Assembly: GCF_012489685.1 (NCBI RefSeq)
Contig: NC_080045.1
Location: forward strand, 2,919,001-2,983,000
Direction: 5' to 3'
From: Lotus japonicus
Lineage: Eukaryota > Streptophyta > Magnoliopsida > Fabales > Fabaceae
Length of the DNA: 64,000 nucleotides
Shown here: positions 21,429-34,380 of the stretch, one piece after another
Layout: each line of letters begins with the position of its first letter
How positions within the stretch are numbered: the stretch's first letter is position 1
Notes under the pieces: model-generated
Databases searched by the model: none
Told to the model about the DNA's origin: nothing
The model's input: only the letters and a program-made list of their open reading frames with translations
Position numbers and translations under genes: made by a program

Positions 21429-21960
21429 TTCGCGCTTGCTTTATGCCATACAAAATCTTCTTCGATTTGAAGACTTTTTCCTCTTTCCCTTTGACACCAA
21501 AACCCATTAATTGTGCAACATAGACTTCTTCCTCAAGGTAGCCATTTTGGAAAGCCGATTTGACATCAAGTTCAAATATCTGTTGGTGAAAGAGAGATAT
21601 TATTGTGCCTTGGCAAGCAACTGCCCTAAAGCATAAATTCCGACAGACCCCGGTGCAAATCCCAACAGCCGGTTTTTCCCCCAAGGTTAACACAGCCAAC
21701 GGTCACACTCGTGCACTCAGGGTAGTTCGCCTTGGAGCCTCACAAAACTATGCCCAGAAAAGGAAGAAGTATTATATCGAATAGGAGAGGAAGGATGTTA
21801 AGTTTTTTCCTATGCCATCCAAAAGCTCGGCCTTTACCCTTATGTATGGTACAAAGAAGACAAAGCAGTAAAGGCTAATCAAAATTTGTCTTCCATAGCT
21901 TGTCTCCACCTTTTTGTCTTCCATAGTTTCGCCAAAATTTAGATGCTCATTGTCAACAAA
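21429..21960 (-). pseudogene. Degraded copia RT fragment with a ~300-bp insertion
   Basis: Minus-strand pieces FELDVKSAFQNGYLEEEVYV and KSKKILYGIKQAR are copia RT and align with the fragment at 9727-10400. Between about 21586 and 21888 the homology is interrupted by unrelated sequence, a later insertion whose ends I could not fix. The fragment is part of the duplicated unit that precedes DFR copies 1 and 3. Confidence 0.7.
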
Positions 21961-22169
21961 AAGACAAAGCAACTCATTTATCATTTCAGTTTCATCATAC
22001 AACTCTTGAATGCTTCTTATTTTTTCTTGAACTCACTTCTGAAAAATGGAGTAAGCAGGAGGTTGTTTTACATTTATTTCACTATCTTGAGGCATGTTAA
22101 AAGGTGGAATCTCGATATTTCAAATGATTGTACCTGGAAATTTACCACTGTAGATGTGTTGACTTGAGC

Positions 22170-22437
22170 TTACTGTCTTATGGGCCTTGGTTTTTCTTTT
22201 TCAAATGTAAGCATGGCTAAAATTCAAATAGTTGTTATGACTTATGACTCGAGAATAGTCTATATCTTTTAGTACTAAATTATTCTTCTGTTGAATCTTC
22301 TCTCTCAGTCTCACCCTCTATATGATTAATAACCATGTAAAGTTTCTATAAAAACACCCACACCACACACTTCATACTATTCCATTTCCAAGCCATACCT
22401 AACAAGAAAGAATAAAACAGAGAAGAGAACGGAAAGC
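22170..22437 (+). promoter_or_regulatory. Promoter and 5' leader of DFR copy 3
   Basis: The TATA box TATAAAAA is at 22347-22354, about 85 bases before the ATG. It is followed by the CCCACACCACAC leader, as in copy 1. The homology to copy 1 runs upstream over the whole region. Confidence 0.65.
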
Positions 22438-25400
22438 ATGGGTTCGGCAGCCAAAACAGTTTGCGTTACAGGGAGTACCGGTTTCATCGGGTCATGGCTT
22501 GTCATGAGACTCATGGAGCGCGGCTATATGGTTCGAGCCACCGTACAACGCGACCCAGGTGAAGTCCCTTTTTTTTCTTTCATCATTTTTCATGTTAAGC
22601 TTAAACGTGAAGAAGGTGATTGAAGCACTATATGTACGTATGTATATGTTGGTGCAGATAACATGAAGAAGGTGAAGCATTTGCTGGAACTGCCTGGTGC
22701 AAAGACCAACCTGACTATATGGAATGCCGATCTTACTGAAGAGGGAAGCTTTGATGAAGCCATCAAAGGGTGCTCCGGAGTTTTCCATGTGGCCAGCCCC
22801 ATGGACTTCAATTCCAAGGATCCGGAGGTAAAGTGATTAATATTAATTGGCCATATACTTTGATATGTCTGGGCATCTATAAAATTTACACTTGATTTCT
22901 AAGTGTAGTACCAGGTTTTACACTTGCTTACATTCAATTATCACATACTTTTTCTTATCTCTCTTCTTTTATTATCACATCATTTAACGTATCTTTCAGC
23001 TGCTTTGCATAAAAGAGAACAGATAGGAGAGAAATTAGTGAAGTTGTGTTTTCAAACTAATTTTGCATCTTTGAGAAAAAAGAAAGAATGAAAGAAAAGA
23101 GTTGAAACTTGAATGATAAAGCATATCGTATTAGTTGGAATATAATTGAAGGCGGCAAAGAGGAGAAAGGAAAAATGATGATGGGATAAAGAACTCTTTA
23201 CAAGAAACGAAAAACATATTTTAAAAAAATAGTCATTCAACAAGTTATAATATTCAGAGTCAGACAAAGTAGGCCTGCTTTTGGGTCATGCTTTTGTGCT
23301 TTTGAAACTTGTGAATTGTGATGTAAATAATAATAAACATATATCTATCTTAGAAATGTGTGGGGAAAGTCTTTCTTTTGTTTGAGCTGTGGGGGCACTC
23401 ACGCAATAATGATATATACACATCTTTTTATTTCTATCTTTCTCTTATTATCTATCACATCTCATACTTTCTCTCTCTTACTTTTTCTTTTCTTTCTATC
23501 TCTCTCCTCCTTTCACCTCTCTCCACCTCAAAGAAAGGTGTGAAGATAACATTATTCGACACTCACGATTTCGTGGGGCATTATACTACTATTTTAAAAT
23601 TACTAGAAATATTTATATTATTATATTACTTGTCTATTATTTGGAAATTTTGTGGGGCATCTTCCCCCTCTAATTCAACTAGATCCATCACTACTACCAA
23701 CTAACAATATTTTGAGAATATTGAATGTGGGCGACTAGGTTTTAAGAGAATATTTTATTAGCCAACAAATCATATTAAAAAAAATATTGAGTACAACATA
23801 CTATTCTATTTCATTTTCACATTATCTATAGGATTTAATGAGAGAAACATGAGATACTATCACATTATCTATAGTATCTCATGTTTCTCTCATCAGATGC
23901 CACATTTCCCATAGGAAAATCAATAATATAATTAATGAAAAATAGTTGTGAAAATGATGAAATGTGTATGCAATATACATGGAGCTAGATTATTGAAAAT
24001 GACGTGGCTCCGAATACGATTGGAAGTGCAGAATGAAGTGATCAAGCCTGCCATAAATGGAGTACTAGACATCATGAAAGCATGTCTCAAGGCCAAAACT
24101 GTTCGCAGGTTGGTTTTCACATCATCAGCCGGCATCCTTAGTGTTTCAGAACGCCATAAGCATATGTTGGATGAGACCTGCTGGGGTGACCTTGAGTTCT
24201 GCAAGAAAGTAAAGATGACTGGCTGGGTTAGTATTTCCATTTCATTATTTACAGTGTGTTTGGTTTGTATTAAAAGTCTAAACCACCTTTAAAAAAAAGT
24301 TTAAACCAATATTATTAAACATTTTTTTAAAGTCAATATTATTTAACTTGAGGTTGATCAGAGGATTGAGTCAATGACTTACTAGCCCAATAAGCAAGTC
24401 ATTAGTAAATTATAAATATATAAAGTTATGATCAAATGTAAAATATATGTCAAAATAAATGAAAGGTATAACAACCATCATTAGTTTCAAAAATAAAACA
24501 TCATTATTAAATATTTATCTTTGATTTTCCTTTTTTACAACTCACGGTACATAATAGTACTAAAGAATTTAGTTAATTGGTTGAGTAGCAAGTTAACTTT
24601 GGTTCTAATAAACTTGTTGTTCTACTTAGTTGTTCACCCTGAGATATATAATTACTTTTCAATTAACAATGATTAATTATTATCTTGGTTCCATTTTTTG
24701 CAGATGTATTTTGTTTCAAAAGAACTAGCGGAGCAAGAAGCGTTGAAATTTGCGAAAGAAAACAACATAGACTTCGTCTCAATCATCCCATCCCTTGTTG
24801 TTGGCCCCTTTCTAATGCCCACAATGCCACCTAGTCTATATACCGCTCTTTGTCCTATCACCGGTATAATATTTATTAGTGTCTATAAACTATAACTACT
24901 CATAATTAAATTGTTTCTCAAGTCTTATTACTCATAATTAAATTGGCAGGAAACGAGGCCCATTATATGATTATGAAGCAAAGCCAATTCGTCCATGTGG
25001 ATGATCTTTGTCTTGCTCATATTTTCCTCTTCGAGCACCCTGAATCAGAAGGGAGGTATATGTGCAGTGCATGTGATGCTAATATCCATGACATTGCAAA
25101 ATTAATTAACACAAAATATCCTGAGTACAATGTTCCCACTAAGTAAGTCTTCCAAGCAACTTTGACATTCACGTTCAAATCTTTCAGAATCACTTATTTA
25201 TTTCTGTACAAAACTACAAGATAAAGTTCCATTGAGATATTGCATTGGATTTTATTAGGTTCAAGAATATTCCAGATGAATTGGAGCTTGTCAGATTTTC
25301 ATCAAAGAAGATCAAAGACATGGGGTTCCAATTTAAATACACCTTAGAGGATATGTACACTGGAGCAATCGACGCGTGCAGAGAAAAAGGGCTTCTTCCT

Positions 25401-25442
25401 AAAGCTGCAGAGACTCCAAGCAATGGCATAATGGAGAAATAA
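22438..25442 (+). CDS. DFR: Dihydroflavonol 4-reductase, copy 3 (Ser at the specificity site, intact frame)
   Basis: Exons 22438-22558, 22658-22827, 24032-24226, 24704-24863, 24950-25142 and 25259-25442 join to 1023 nt, 340 residues, with GT-AG at every intron. Seen: [10 protein letters not shown] at 11-20, SSAG at 128-131, catalytic Tyr164 and Lys168. Position 134, normally Asn or Asp, is Ser, and the neighbouring loop ([11 protein letters not shown]) is also unlike copies 1 and 2. The enzyme may have altered substrate choice, low activity or a new substrate; the sequence cannot decide. Intron 2 is 1204 nt, against 309 in copy 2, because of an insertion of about 890 bases. The core promoter is complete. 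Confidence 0.92.
23027..23915. mobile_element. Insertion in intron 2 of DFR copy 3
   Basis: Sequence homologous to intron 2 of copies 1 and 2 stops after GAACAGATAG near 23026 and resumes after about 23915. The inserted ~890 bases have a purine-rich half (23075-23200) and a pyrimidine-rich half (23440-23535). Near the right end is a hairpin-forming palindrome. I could not define termini or a target duplication, so the element type is unknown. Confidence 0.6.
23838..23895. repeat. Hairpin-forming palindrome
   Basis: The words ATGAGAGAAACATGAGATACTA and its reverse complement (TAGTATCTCATG, then TTTCTCTCAT) flank a short CACATTATCTA loop. Arms are about 22 bases and nearly perfect. Confidence 0.8.
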
Positions 25443-25659
25443 ATAAGCTTTGTTTATGTCTTAATTTGTGCCTGTGATGGCAATGGATCTTCCATTTCTT
25501 GTTCTGTTCTTGATTGGATAAGGTTATGGACCTTCCTTTTCTAATTCTGTTCTTGATCAAGGTTTCTATTCTTGATTAATTAAGATTTCTGTATCAGTGG
25601 TTTGTAAGTCCAGGTTGTCTTTCAATTAATGAAAGAGGGGTTATAAATTGCACAACTAC
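25443..25659. other. 3' flank of DFR copy 3
   Basis: Noncoding 3' region. It contains repeated GTTCTTGATT/TTCTTGAT words also seen after the other DFR copies. Confidence 0.4.
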
Positions 25660-26315
25660 ACGTAGGGGTACTCATCGGATCAAATTGTTTTGATGAACAA
25701 TAATCCAAATCGAAACAATCTAAATCTAAATAGTTCAGATTTCTACCGTAAATTTGAACCAAACCAAGTTCAATACGTTCCTTTATCAAATTTATGTAAT
25801 AAACCATAAAATTGACCCTAAACCAGATATGAACCATAAAATCAATCGAAAAACCTACAATCGGTCAAAAATCCTAAAATTGACACTAAAGTCAACTTGA
25901 ACTCAAAAATCAACTGTAAAACCTAAAATTGACCCAAAACTCTAAAATCGACACTAAACCACCCACAAAATGAGTCTTGAGCCATAAAATTGACCATAAA
26001 CCTGACCTGAACCCTAAAATCGTGATTTTAGGTTTTTCACGATGACTTTAGGATTCATATCGAGTTTATGGTCAATTTTAGGTCTTTGGTCCGATTTTAG
26101 GTTTTTCAGACGATTTTAGGGATCAGGTCTGGTCTTGAGTCGACTTTAGGGTTTAGGGCCGATTCTAGACTTTTCTGTCAATTTTAGGGTCCGGGTCTGG
26201 TTATGATCTATATTAGGGTTTTCGGTTGATTTTAGGGTTCAGGTATAGTTAGGGTCTATTTTAGGGTTTTGGGTCGATTTTAGGTTTTTCTGACAACTTT
26301 AGGGTTCAGGTCGAG
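25660..26315. mobile_element. Fold-back-like inverted repeat built of short tandem motifs
   Basis: The left arm (about 25790-26015) is a run of degenerate units such as CCTAAAATTGACC, CTAAAATCGAC and AACCTAAAATTG. The right arm (about 26019-26315) is the same motif in reverse: GATTTTAGG, TCGATTTTAGGTTTTT, AATTTTAGGGTTC. The centre is CTAAAATCGTGATTTTAG. Long inverted arms made of short repeats resemble fold-back transposons. I see no coding region. Confidence 0.6.
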
Positions 26316-26590
26316 TTTTGTTTTCAATCTTTCATCTCAAAGTCGCCAAATGACTTCCAAAGCCTCCTTAATCTCTCCCTCATGGTAACCAAGCCAAGAT
26401 TCTTCCCTAGTAGTTTAACAACCAGGGACAGGGTCGATAATGCTCTTAGGATGAAAGCGGCTTCCACCTTCCAACTAAAATCATACCAACTTTTCAGAAA
26501 CAAGTTTTTCCATCGATTTAACATGCGACACTGGGGTAGTACCCAACACTTTGTCTCTAAGGGAAACTCGCAGTTGTTGTTTGACATTCC
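26316..26590 (-). pseudogene. LINE ORF1-like fragment (DUF4283-type)
   Basis: The minus-strand frame contains VVKLLGKNLGLVTMRERLRR followed by LWKSFGDFEM. This resembles the N-terminal domain of plant L1 ORF1 proteins (DUF4283). Only this short part is present, and it lies next to the fold-back repeat. Confidence 0.55.
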
Positions 26591-27700
26591 TATCAGATGG
26601 AATTGACGCCTTCAAGACACCACCCTAGTCAAGCATTGCATTGCCACGAGAGCTCATCTCCATCATTGTTTTACTTATTTATATACATGATTATAATGGA
26701 AGAAAATGTTGCTTAATACCAAAACAAAATTGTTTAGGCATCGTGGCGAATATAAATAGGAGAAATTTTATATGTAATTTTTACATGCGCAGTTTTTATT
26801 GTTACTCAATTAAAACATGATAACATGGTGTTAATGGAAAATTGGGTTAAATTAAGATATTGAGTATATGAACTTTTTTATTGAACAACAAAATAAACCG
26901 TATAGAAAGTATGTTAGCTTGGAAGGTAGGTAGAAAGTGAAACACAATGCAATGCAGCCACCAGCTCTTCAGCTCAGCTAACTCCTTCTGCCCAGTTCCA
27001 TAACTGGTCGCTGATCACGTGCTTTTTGTTTGGCCAACGGTGATCACGTGCTGATTGAATTAGATTCCATCACTCATACCAAATCGCAAGTGAAAAACTC
27101 CATTGGCACCACATAAAAACAAAAACAAGATATCAACAATTTTATTTACTTTATAATCATTAGAATAATTTTGAAAAAATTCTATATATCGATCATTTAA
27201 AAAATTTGTTTAGTACTTACTCATTTTATATATCACAAAAATATGGTACAATTAAATAGATTAATTCTTACTAACATGAAAGTAATAACAATGTTATAAT
27301 TTTGATTGAGATTAATGGATATGCCAATCACATTTATATAGAACCAAGCTGTTGTATTTCTTTTTAATTTTACAGTAACTAAAATAAAAATAACTTTTAA
27401 TGTGGTAGAAATTTATTGAATGCATGTGGAAAAATTTACACCGACAAACGGTGCAACAAGCTACTTTATTTGATCTCATCTAACTTATTTTCAAAAGAAA
27501 AACCTTACCGCTAATTTCCGATCAAGTCTTTCCCTCTCCTTTTTTTTCCATCAGAAAGTAGTATTTCCTCTCTCTATATACAAATCTTCTATAAAAGCAT
27601 CCACTGTCTCCATCTCCATGTTGAAGGCAATTATATAGTTGAACAAGAAAAGAGAATACCAAAGAAAAGAAATAGAGAGAAGAGAAATTTAGATCAAGAT
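26591..27700 (+). promoter_or_regulatory. Upstream region of DFR copy 4 with duplicated G-boxes
   Basis: The 12-base word TGATCACGTGCT occurs at 27012-27023 and again at 27041-27052, 29 bases apart. Each contains a CACGTG G-box (27016-27021, 27045-27050), with CCAACGG, a MYB-type core, between them. G-boxes bind bHLH proteins, and MYB-bHLH complexes control late flavonoid genes in plants. A TATA box, TATAAAAG, is at 27590-27597, about 110 bases before the ATG. Copies 1-3 do not show this G-box pair. Confidence 0.6.
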
Positions 27701-27701
27701 T

Positions 27702-30394
<2,693 letters not shown>

Positions 30395-30903
30395 ATGTGC
30401 TTCTTGACCAAAAGAAATAAATGTGCTTCTGTATCTTTGTGCCAGTGATGGCTTTGGATCTTGCTTTTGATTTCTCTGTTCTTTATGATCAATTGAGATT
30501 TATTAGACTTATCAATTGGATGTCAGAATATCCATGTTATTTATGGGGCCAGGTTGCCTTTTAATTAATAAGCTTCTTTTTTTTTAGATAAGCCAAAGGA
30601 TTTTAATTAATAAGCTAAGTTACTTGCTACTACTTCTAATTCGGTAGGATTATGAAATAATTGATGTTTGTGTGAATCGCATAAATACATAAAGCTAGCT
30701 GATTCCGTTGCCAGATGATGGGATTGTTGATACATCTATATAATCCTACTTTTATTCAGGAGAAGAATATTAGAAAGTTTCATCTTTCATTTGTATAAGT
30801 GTTTGTAGTAGTTTTTACTTGAAGAAAACTCAATAGAACCAATATGGGGTGTTGAATTAAATCTTATGACTCTTTAAGAAGTAGGTTTTTAATTAGTGTC
30901 AAG
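30395..30903. other. 3' flank of DFR copy 4
   Basis: AT-rich noncoding sequence. It contains a short direct repeat of AAATGTGCTTCT right after the stop codon. Confidence 0.4.
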
Positions 30904-30929
30904 TTTTTTTTTTTTTTTTTTGCATCGGA

Positions 30930-31168
30930 AAACAACAAGAAAATAAACAGAAAACTAAGGCATAGGCGCATAGCTATCCTATCCTTGAACAAGAGGAAGT
31001 CCAGCTCAGGGCAGGTATGAGCAATCTCACGGGTTTCACGAGTGAGGGAGATGGCCCCCTCTCTCGTTAATCAATCTGCTACGGCGTTGCTGTCACGTTG
31101 GATCCAATTCAGCTGGACCTCCCAATCTCTACTCATCAGTGCTTTTATTTCCAACAAATTAAAGTTGT
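30930..31168 (-). pseudogene. LINE RNase H domain, C-terminal half
   Basis: On the minus strand the sequence reads WEVQLNWIQRDSNAVAD followed by an in-frame stop, then LTREGAISLT. This is the end of the RNase H domain begun at 33064. The stop and the inserted LTR show the domain is not functional. Confidence 0.75.
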
Positions 31169-32835
31169 TGATAAGTGTTAATTTTACGTATTTTTAAATA
31201 TCATTTTAAGCACTTATTTGACCTTGCATTGTTAATTATTTTATCCCCATAAGTAGTTGATTTAGTAAATACTTAATTTTAGTATAGAAATAGAGTAAGT
31301 ATTATATTTTTCACATTTAATCTTTTGTTTTCAATGATAGGTGAAAATCTATGAAGATATGTGCCACAAGATGTCAAAAGGCCAAGAAATGAAGAATTTC
31401 GCTTAAGTCAAATGTTTACTCGCTTAAGCGAAATTATATGGCAGAGGGTATCAATTCTGGAAGACAATCTCGCTTAAGCCAAATTCTTTCTCGCTTAAGC
31501 AAACCATTCAGTGGCGTAGAAGGAAAGTGAACCCTCGCTTAAGCGAGACTTATGCTCGCTGAAGCGAGCAGAGTACTTCAGTGTTAAGAAAATGCTCTCA
31601 CTTAAGCGAATCTGAAGCTCTCTTAAGCGAGCCAAACCGCCTGGAACCCTTATAAAAGGCCAGAACACGATCTCTTCCATTCTTCACCATTTTTCCTCCC
31701 TAAAAAATTCAGAGGAGGCTGGGCTTCATGGAGGAAGGGTCTCTGGGCTAGGAATTGATGGAGTGGAGCTTTGGAGCATGGTGACAACCTCTTGGTGGCT
31801 ATGAAAAGCTTGAGAAAGATTCCATCACTGTGAATTCATCTCCGTTCTTCGGGTTTCATCTCTTCCTTTCTTATCTCTTGTATATGTTCTTTTCTATTTT
31901 TGTATCTAGAATGTTATAGCTTAGTTATTTGATTGTTGTAAACTCAATTATTGATGTAAATGGAAATCTTTCATGTATGGTGTTTCTTTTTGTACTTCAT
32001 GCTTCTAACCAATCAATTGATAATCAAAAGAGCTTCACTAATTTATAAATAGATCGAGAGGTTCATATGAGTTGGTGTATGCTTAGATCAATGAAAGTAG
32101 AATGTCTATGTCTTAGGTCACGCCGTGTGTTAAAGTTTTGCTTTCTACACTTCAAGTATCATTGATTTGTGTTAGATTTTTATGGACTAGCATGAGATCG
32201 GGAGATAATTGCGCGTCCGGTCCAAGAGAGAAACCACTCAATGAACTAGTTGTCTTATGGTGAGATTATCTTAGGTAGGAACAATAGTGGGCTTCCACGT
32301 GACAGGTGGGATTTTGAGTTCTAACAGGAGTTTCCGGGGTGACAACGGAGATTCGCAAGCCTAGGGTACCTTTGTCTTAGGATAAATTTGTTATTGGGAA
32401 TGTCTTTGAGAGAGAATTTGAGTTTTAATGTTCCTTTTGGTTTTCTAGATGGTAAGGGATTACGTCTAGGAATTCCAACTGATAGATTCACTTAGGCTAG
32501 GGATAGTTAGGTGGATAGCTCTCGACATCGTAAGTGAAATGAACCTTTACATAAGTGTTTGTGTTCAAAGAAATCAGAGGATTATGTGAATGCCTTTCTG
32601 AATATGTGTTCTTCTTTGTTATCTCTGTAAACCTTCTTTTACCGCTTTCCTTATATTGAAAATCACAAAAACAATTTATCAAACATCTTTTTATCCGCTC
32701 AAATCAATGTTTAACGGGTGGAACTAATGTCCACACAATCCCTGAGGACGATAAACTCGTATTTGCTTTACAACGATTGAATCATAAGGGTTAGTTCCAA
32801 AGCAGTACAAACAACAAGGAAAAAGACTTTATCAG
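31169..32835 (+). mobile_element. Solo LTR family A, 1667 bp, with CGCTTAAGCG palindrome pairs
   Basis: It starts TGATAAGTGT and ends GACTTTATCA. It is flanked by a near-perfect 5-bp duplication (GTTGT at 31164-31168, GTTGC at 32836-32840). It sits inside a LINE RNase H domain. A TATA box, TATAAAAGG, is at 31651 (+ sense). Between 31400 and 31630 are eight copies of a palindromic word, CGCTTAAGCG or close variants. They are arranged as four pairs, and each pair has starts exactly 21 bases apart. No internal coding sequence is present. Confidence 0.8.
31400..31630 (+). repeat. Four 21-bp-phased palindrome pairs upstream of the LTR-A TATA box
   Basis: Pair starts (first base of CGCTTAAG or variant): 31400/31421, 31471/31492, 31536/31557, 31599/31620. 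Every within-pair distance is 21. Distances between pairs are 71, 65 and 63. The last palindrome ends about 20 bases before TATAAAAGG. Confidence 0.9.
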
Positions 32836-33064
32836 TTGCTGCATGGTCATGGTGTCTCAGCCTGTGCTCATCAGCAAGAACATTCTTCAGCAGTAAGCAA
32901 TCCACCTCCCCTAGTACTTTACGGTGGCCATGGCTCCACGCCATCTCGAGGCCGTCACGTAGCGCTCTGGCCTCTGCAAAAAACGGGTTTCCAGACGTGT
33001 CGTGGCTCATTAAACCAATAATCCAAGCACATGTACTATCCCTCAGTACTCCTCCTCCACCCAT
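32836..33064 (-). pseudogene. LINE RNase H domain, N-terminal half
   Basis: The minus-strand frame reads GGGGVLRDSTCAWIIGL, then FFAEARALRDGLEMAW, then GEVDCLLLKNVL, which is the start of a plant-LINE RNase H domain. It is cut by the solo LTR at 32835. The other half (WEVQLNWIQRDSNAVAD) continues at about 31140-31010. Confidence 0.8.
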
Positions 33065-33255
33065 GCAGTCCTTAAACTCTCTATAGCTACCATATGTGTT
33101 TAATTTGACGAAATCCCGTGACTGAGGTATCTAGTGCATGGACAGGAGCTCACCATTTCCTTTCCTGAAAAAATGAACAAGATCGTCGTGCTCCAAAACG
33201 AGTCTATGCCAAGCTACCTGTAGAGGCCAAGGTTGGGATCTAGCACCATGTTATT

Positions 33256-34220
33256 TCACCATTTCCATGCACCCCAAATGCCCGCAATGAAGCGTAACGC
33301 GTTTCCGCTCTGAGTCTGGCTTCTAATCCATTCTTTATAATCCATAGTCCAGGAATTTCTCCAACTCCAGGCACCCAATCTTCCCCAAAGGTCGCCGGAG
33401 TGGGTACAGTCTTTGAGGCAGTGGAGGCAATCTTCTATATCCGTCGAGCATCGGACACAAATGTCTGTATCTGACAGATTGCATTTCCTCCTATTAGAAT
33501 TCACAGGAAGTGCACCATGGAAAGCCAACCAAATAAACATCCTGATCTTTTCCGGGATATCTAGTTTCCAAATCCAATTCCACGAGTCAACCATATCTAT
33601 CACTGGAGCATGTCGTTCCCGCAACCATTTGTGTCCCTCACAAACAGAGTAAAGCACACCATCGTTCCCACACCATCTCCATTTATCAATTGCAGAGGCT
33701 GAAATTACAGGATTATTTGCCACAAATTGGTTGCTAATTTCTTGAGGCATGCACGTCATGAGTCTTCCCAAGTTCCAGTTGTTATTCTCGATCAAATCCC
33801 GGAGCTGCAAATGAGTATCAGAAATATTGACAAAGAATATCTGGTCATCTATTTTTCCTTGCATTGTCCAATCGCCGTACCACACTGAGGTCCTCCCGTC
33901 TCTTAAAGTGAACTTGTAGCCATCTGAAATTTGGTCTCTAGCCTTGAGTATCCCATTCCTGACAGGGGAAGAATTAGGCCGACGAGTAGCACCAAAAACT
34001 GAAGAGCCCCTTAAATATTTGTGAGCCATTGCCTGGACCCAAAGCTTGACGTCGTCTGCAAAAAATAAATGGGAGTTCGGAGGTCCCCCTGGTGCAATTT
34101 GGATGGCCTTCCACATCCCTGACTCCACCGACCTTTGGATATTCACCGAGAGCCTCTCCATGCACATAACAAATAGGTAAGGCGAGAAGGGGTCACCTTT
34201 CCTGAGCCCTCTCCCCGTTT
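33256..34220 (-). pseudogene. LINE RT remnant plus zinc-binding domain
   Basis: An open frame of 303 residues (34167-33256), with a further GDPFSPYLF upstream, reads HLFFADDVKLW of RT. It then jumps directly to KFTLRDGRTSVWYGDW, which lies far downstream in intact L1 proteins, so about 200 residues are missing. Next comes the zinc-binding domain: WKLDIPEKIRMFIWLAFHG, then CVRC and CLHCLKDC. The frame is open across the deletion, which must therefore be in frame. Confidence 0.8.
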
Positions 34221-34380
34221 TGAAAGATGGGAGCCTAGAGCCATTCTAGAGGATAGAGAGGTTGGAGCCGCTCACACACCTCATGATAAGGTGGACCTTC
34301 CTTTATGGAAACCCAAAACAAGATAGAGAATCCTGCAAGAAAGACCAAGAGATGCTATCATAAGCGCAAGATATTAGACT

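Larger units (their letters stand above)
30904..34380 (-). mobile_element. 5'-truncated LINE (L1-type) retrotransposon, interrupted
   Basis: Minus orientation: the 3' poly(A) tail appears as a T run at 30904-30921. Reading from high to low coordinates are RT blocks (GDPFSPYLFV, FADD), the zinc-binding domain after RT and an RNase H domain. A solo LTR (31169-32835) splits RNase H. The RT segment upstream of about 34380 is absent and RT itself has an internal deletion after FADD. The copy is dead. Confidence 0.85.

Noticed and set aside
25790..26315. Interstitial telomere repeat (CCCTAAA words)
   Set aside because: The words occur in units of 13-28 bases with other conserved bases (AATTGACC/ATCGAC), not as seven-base tandem repeats.
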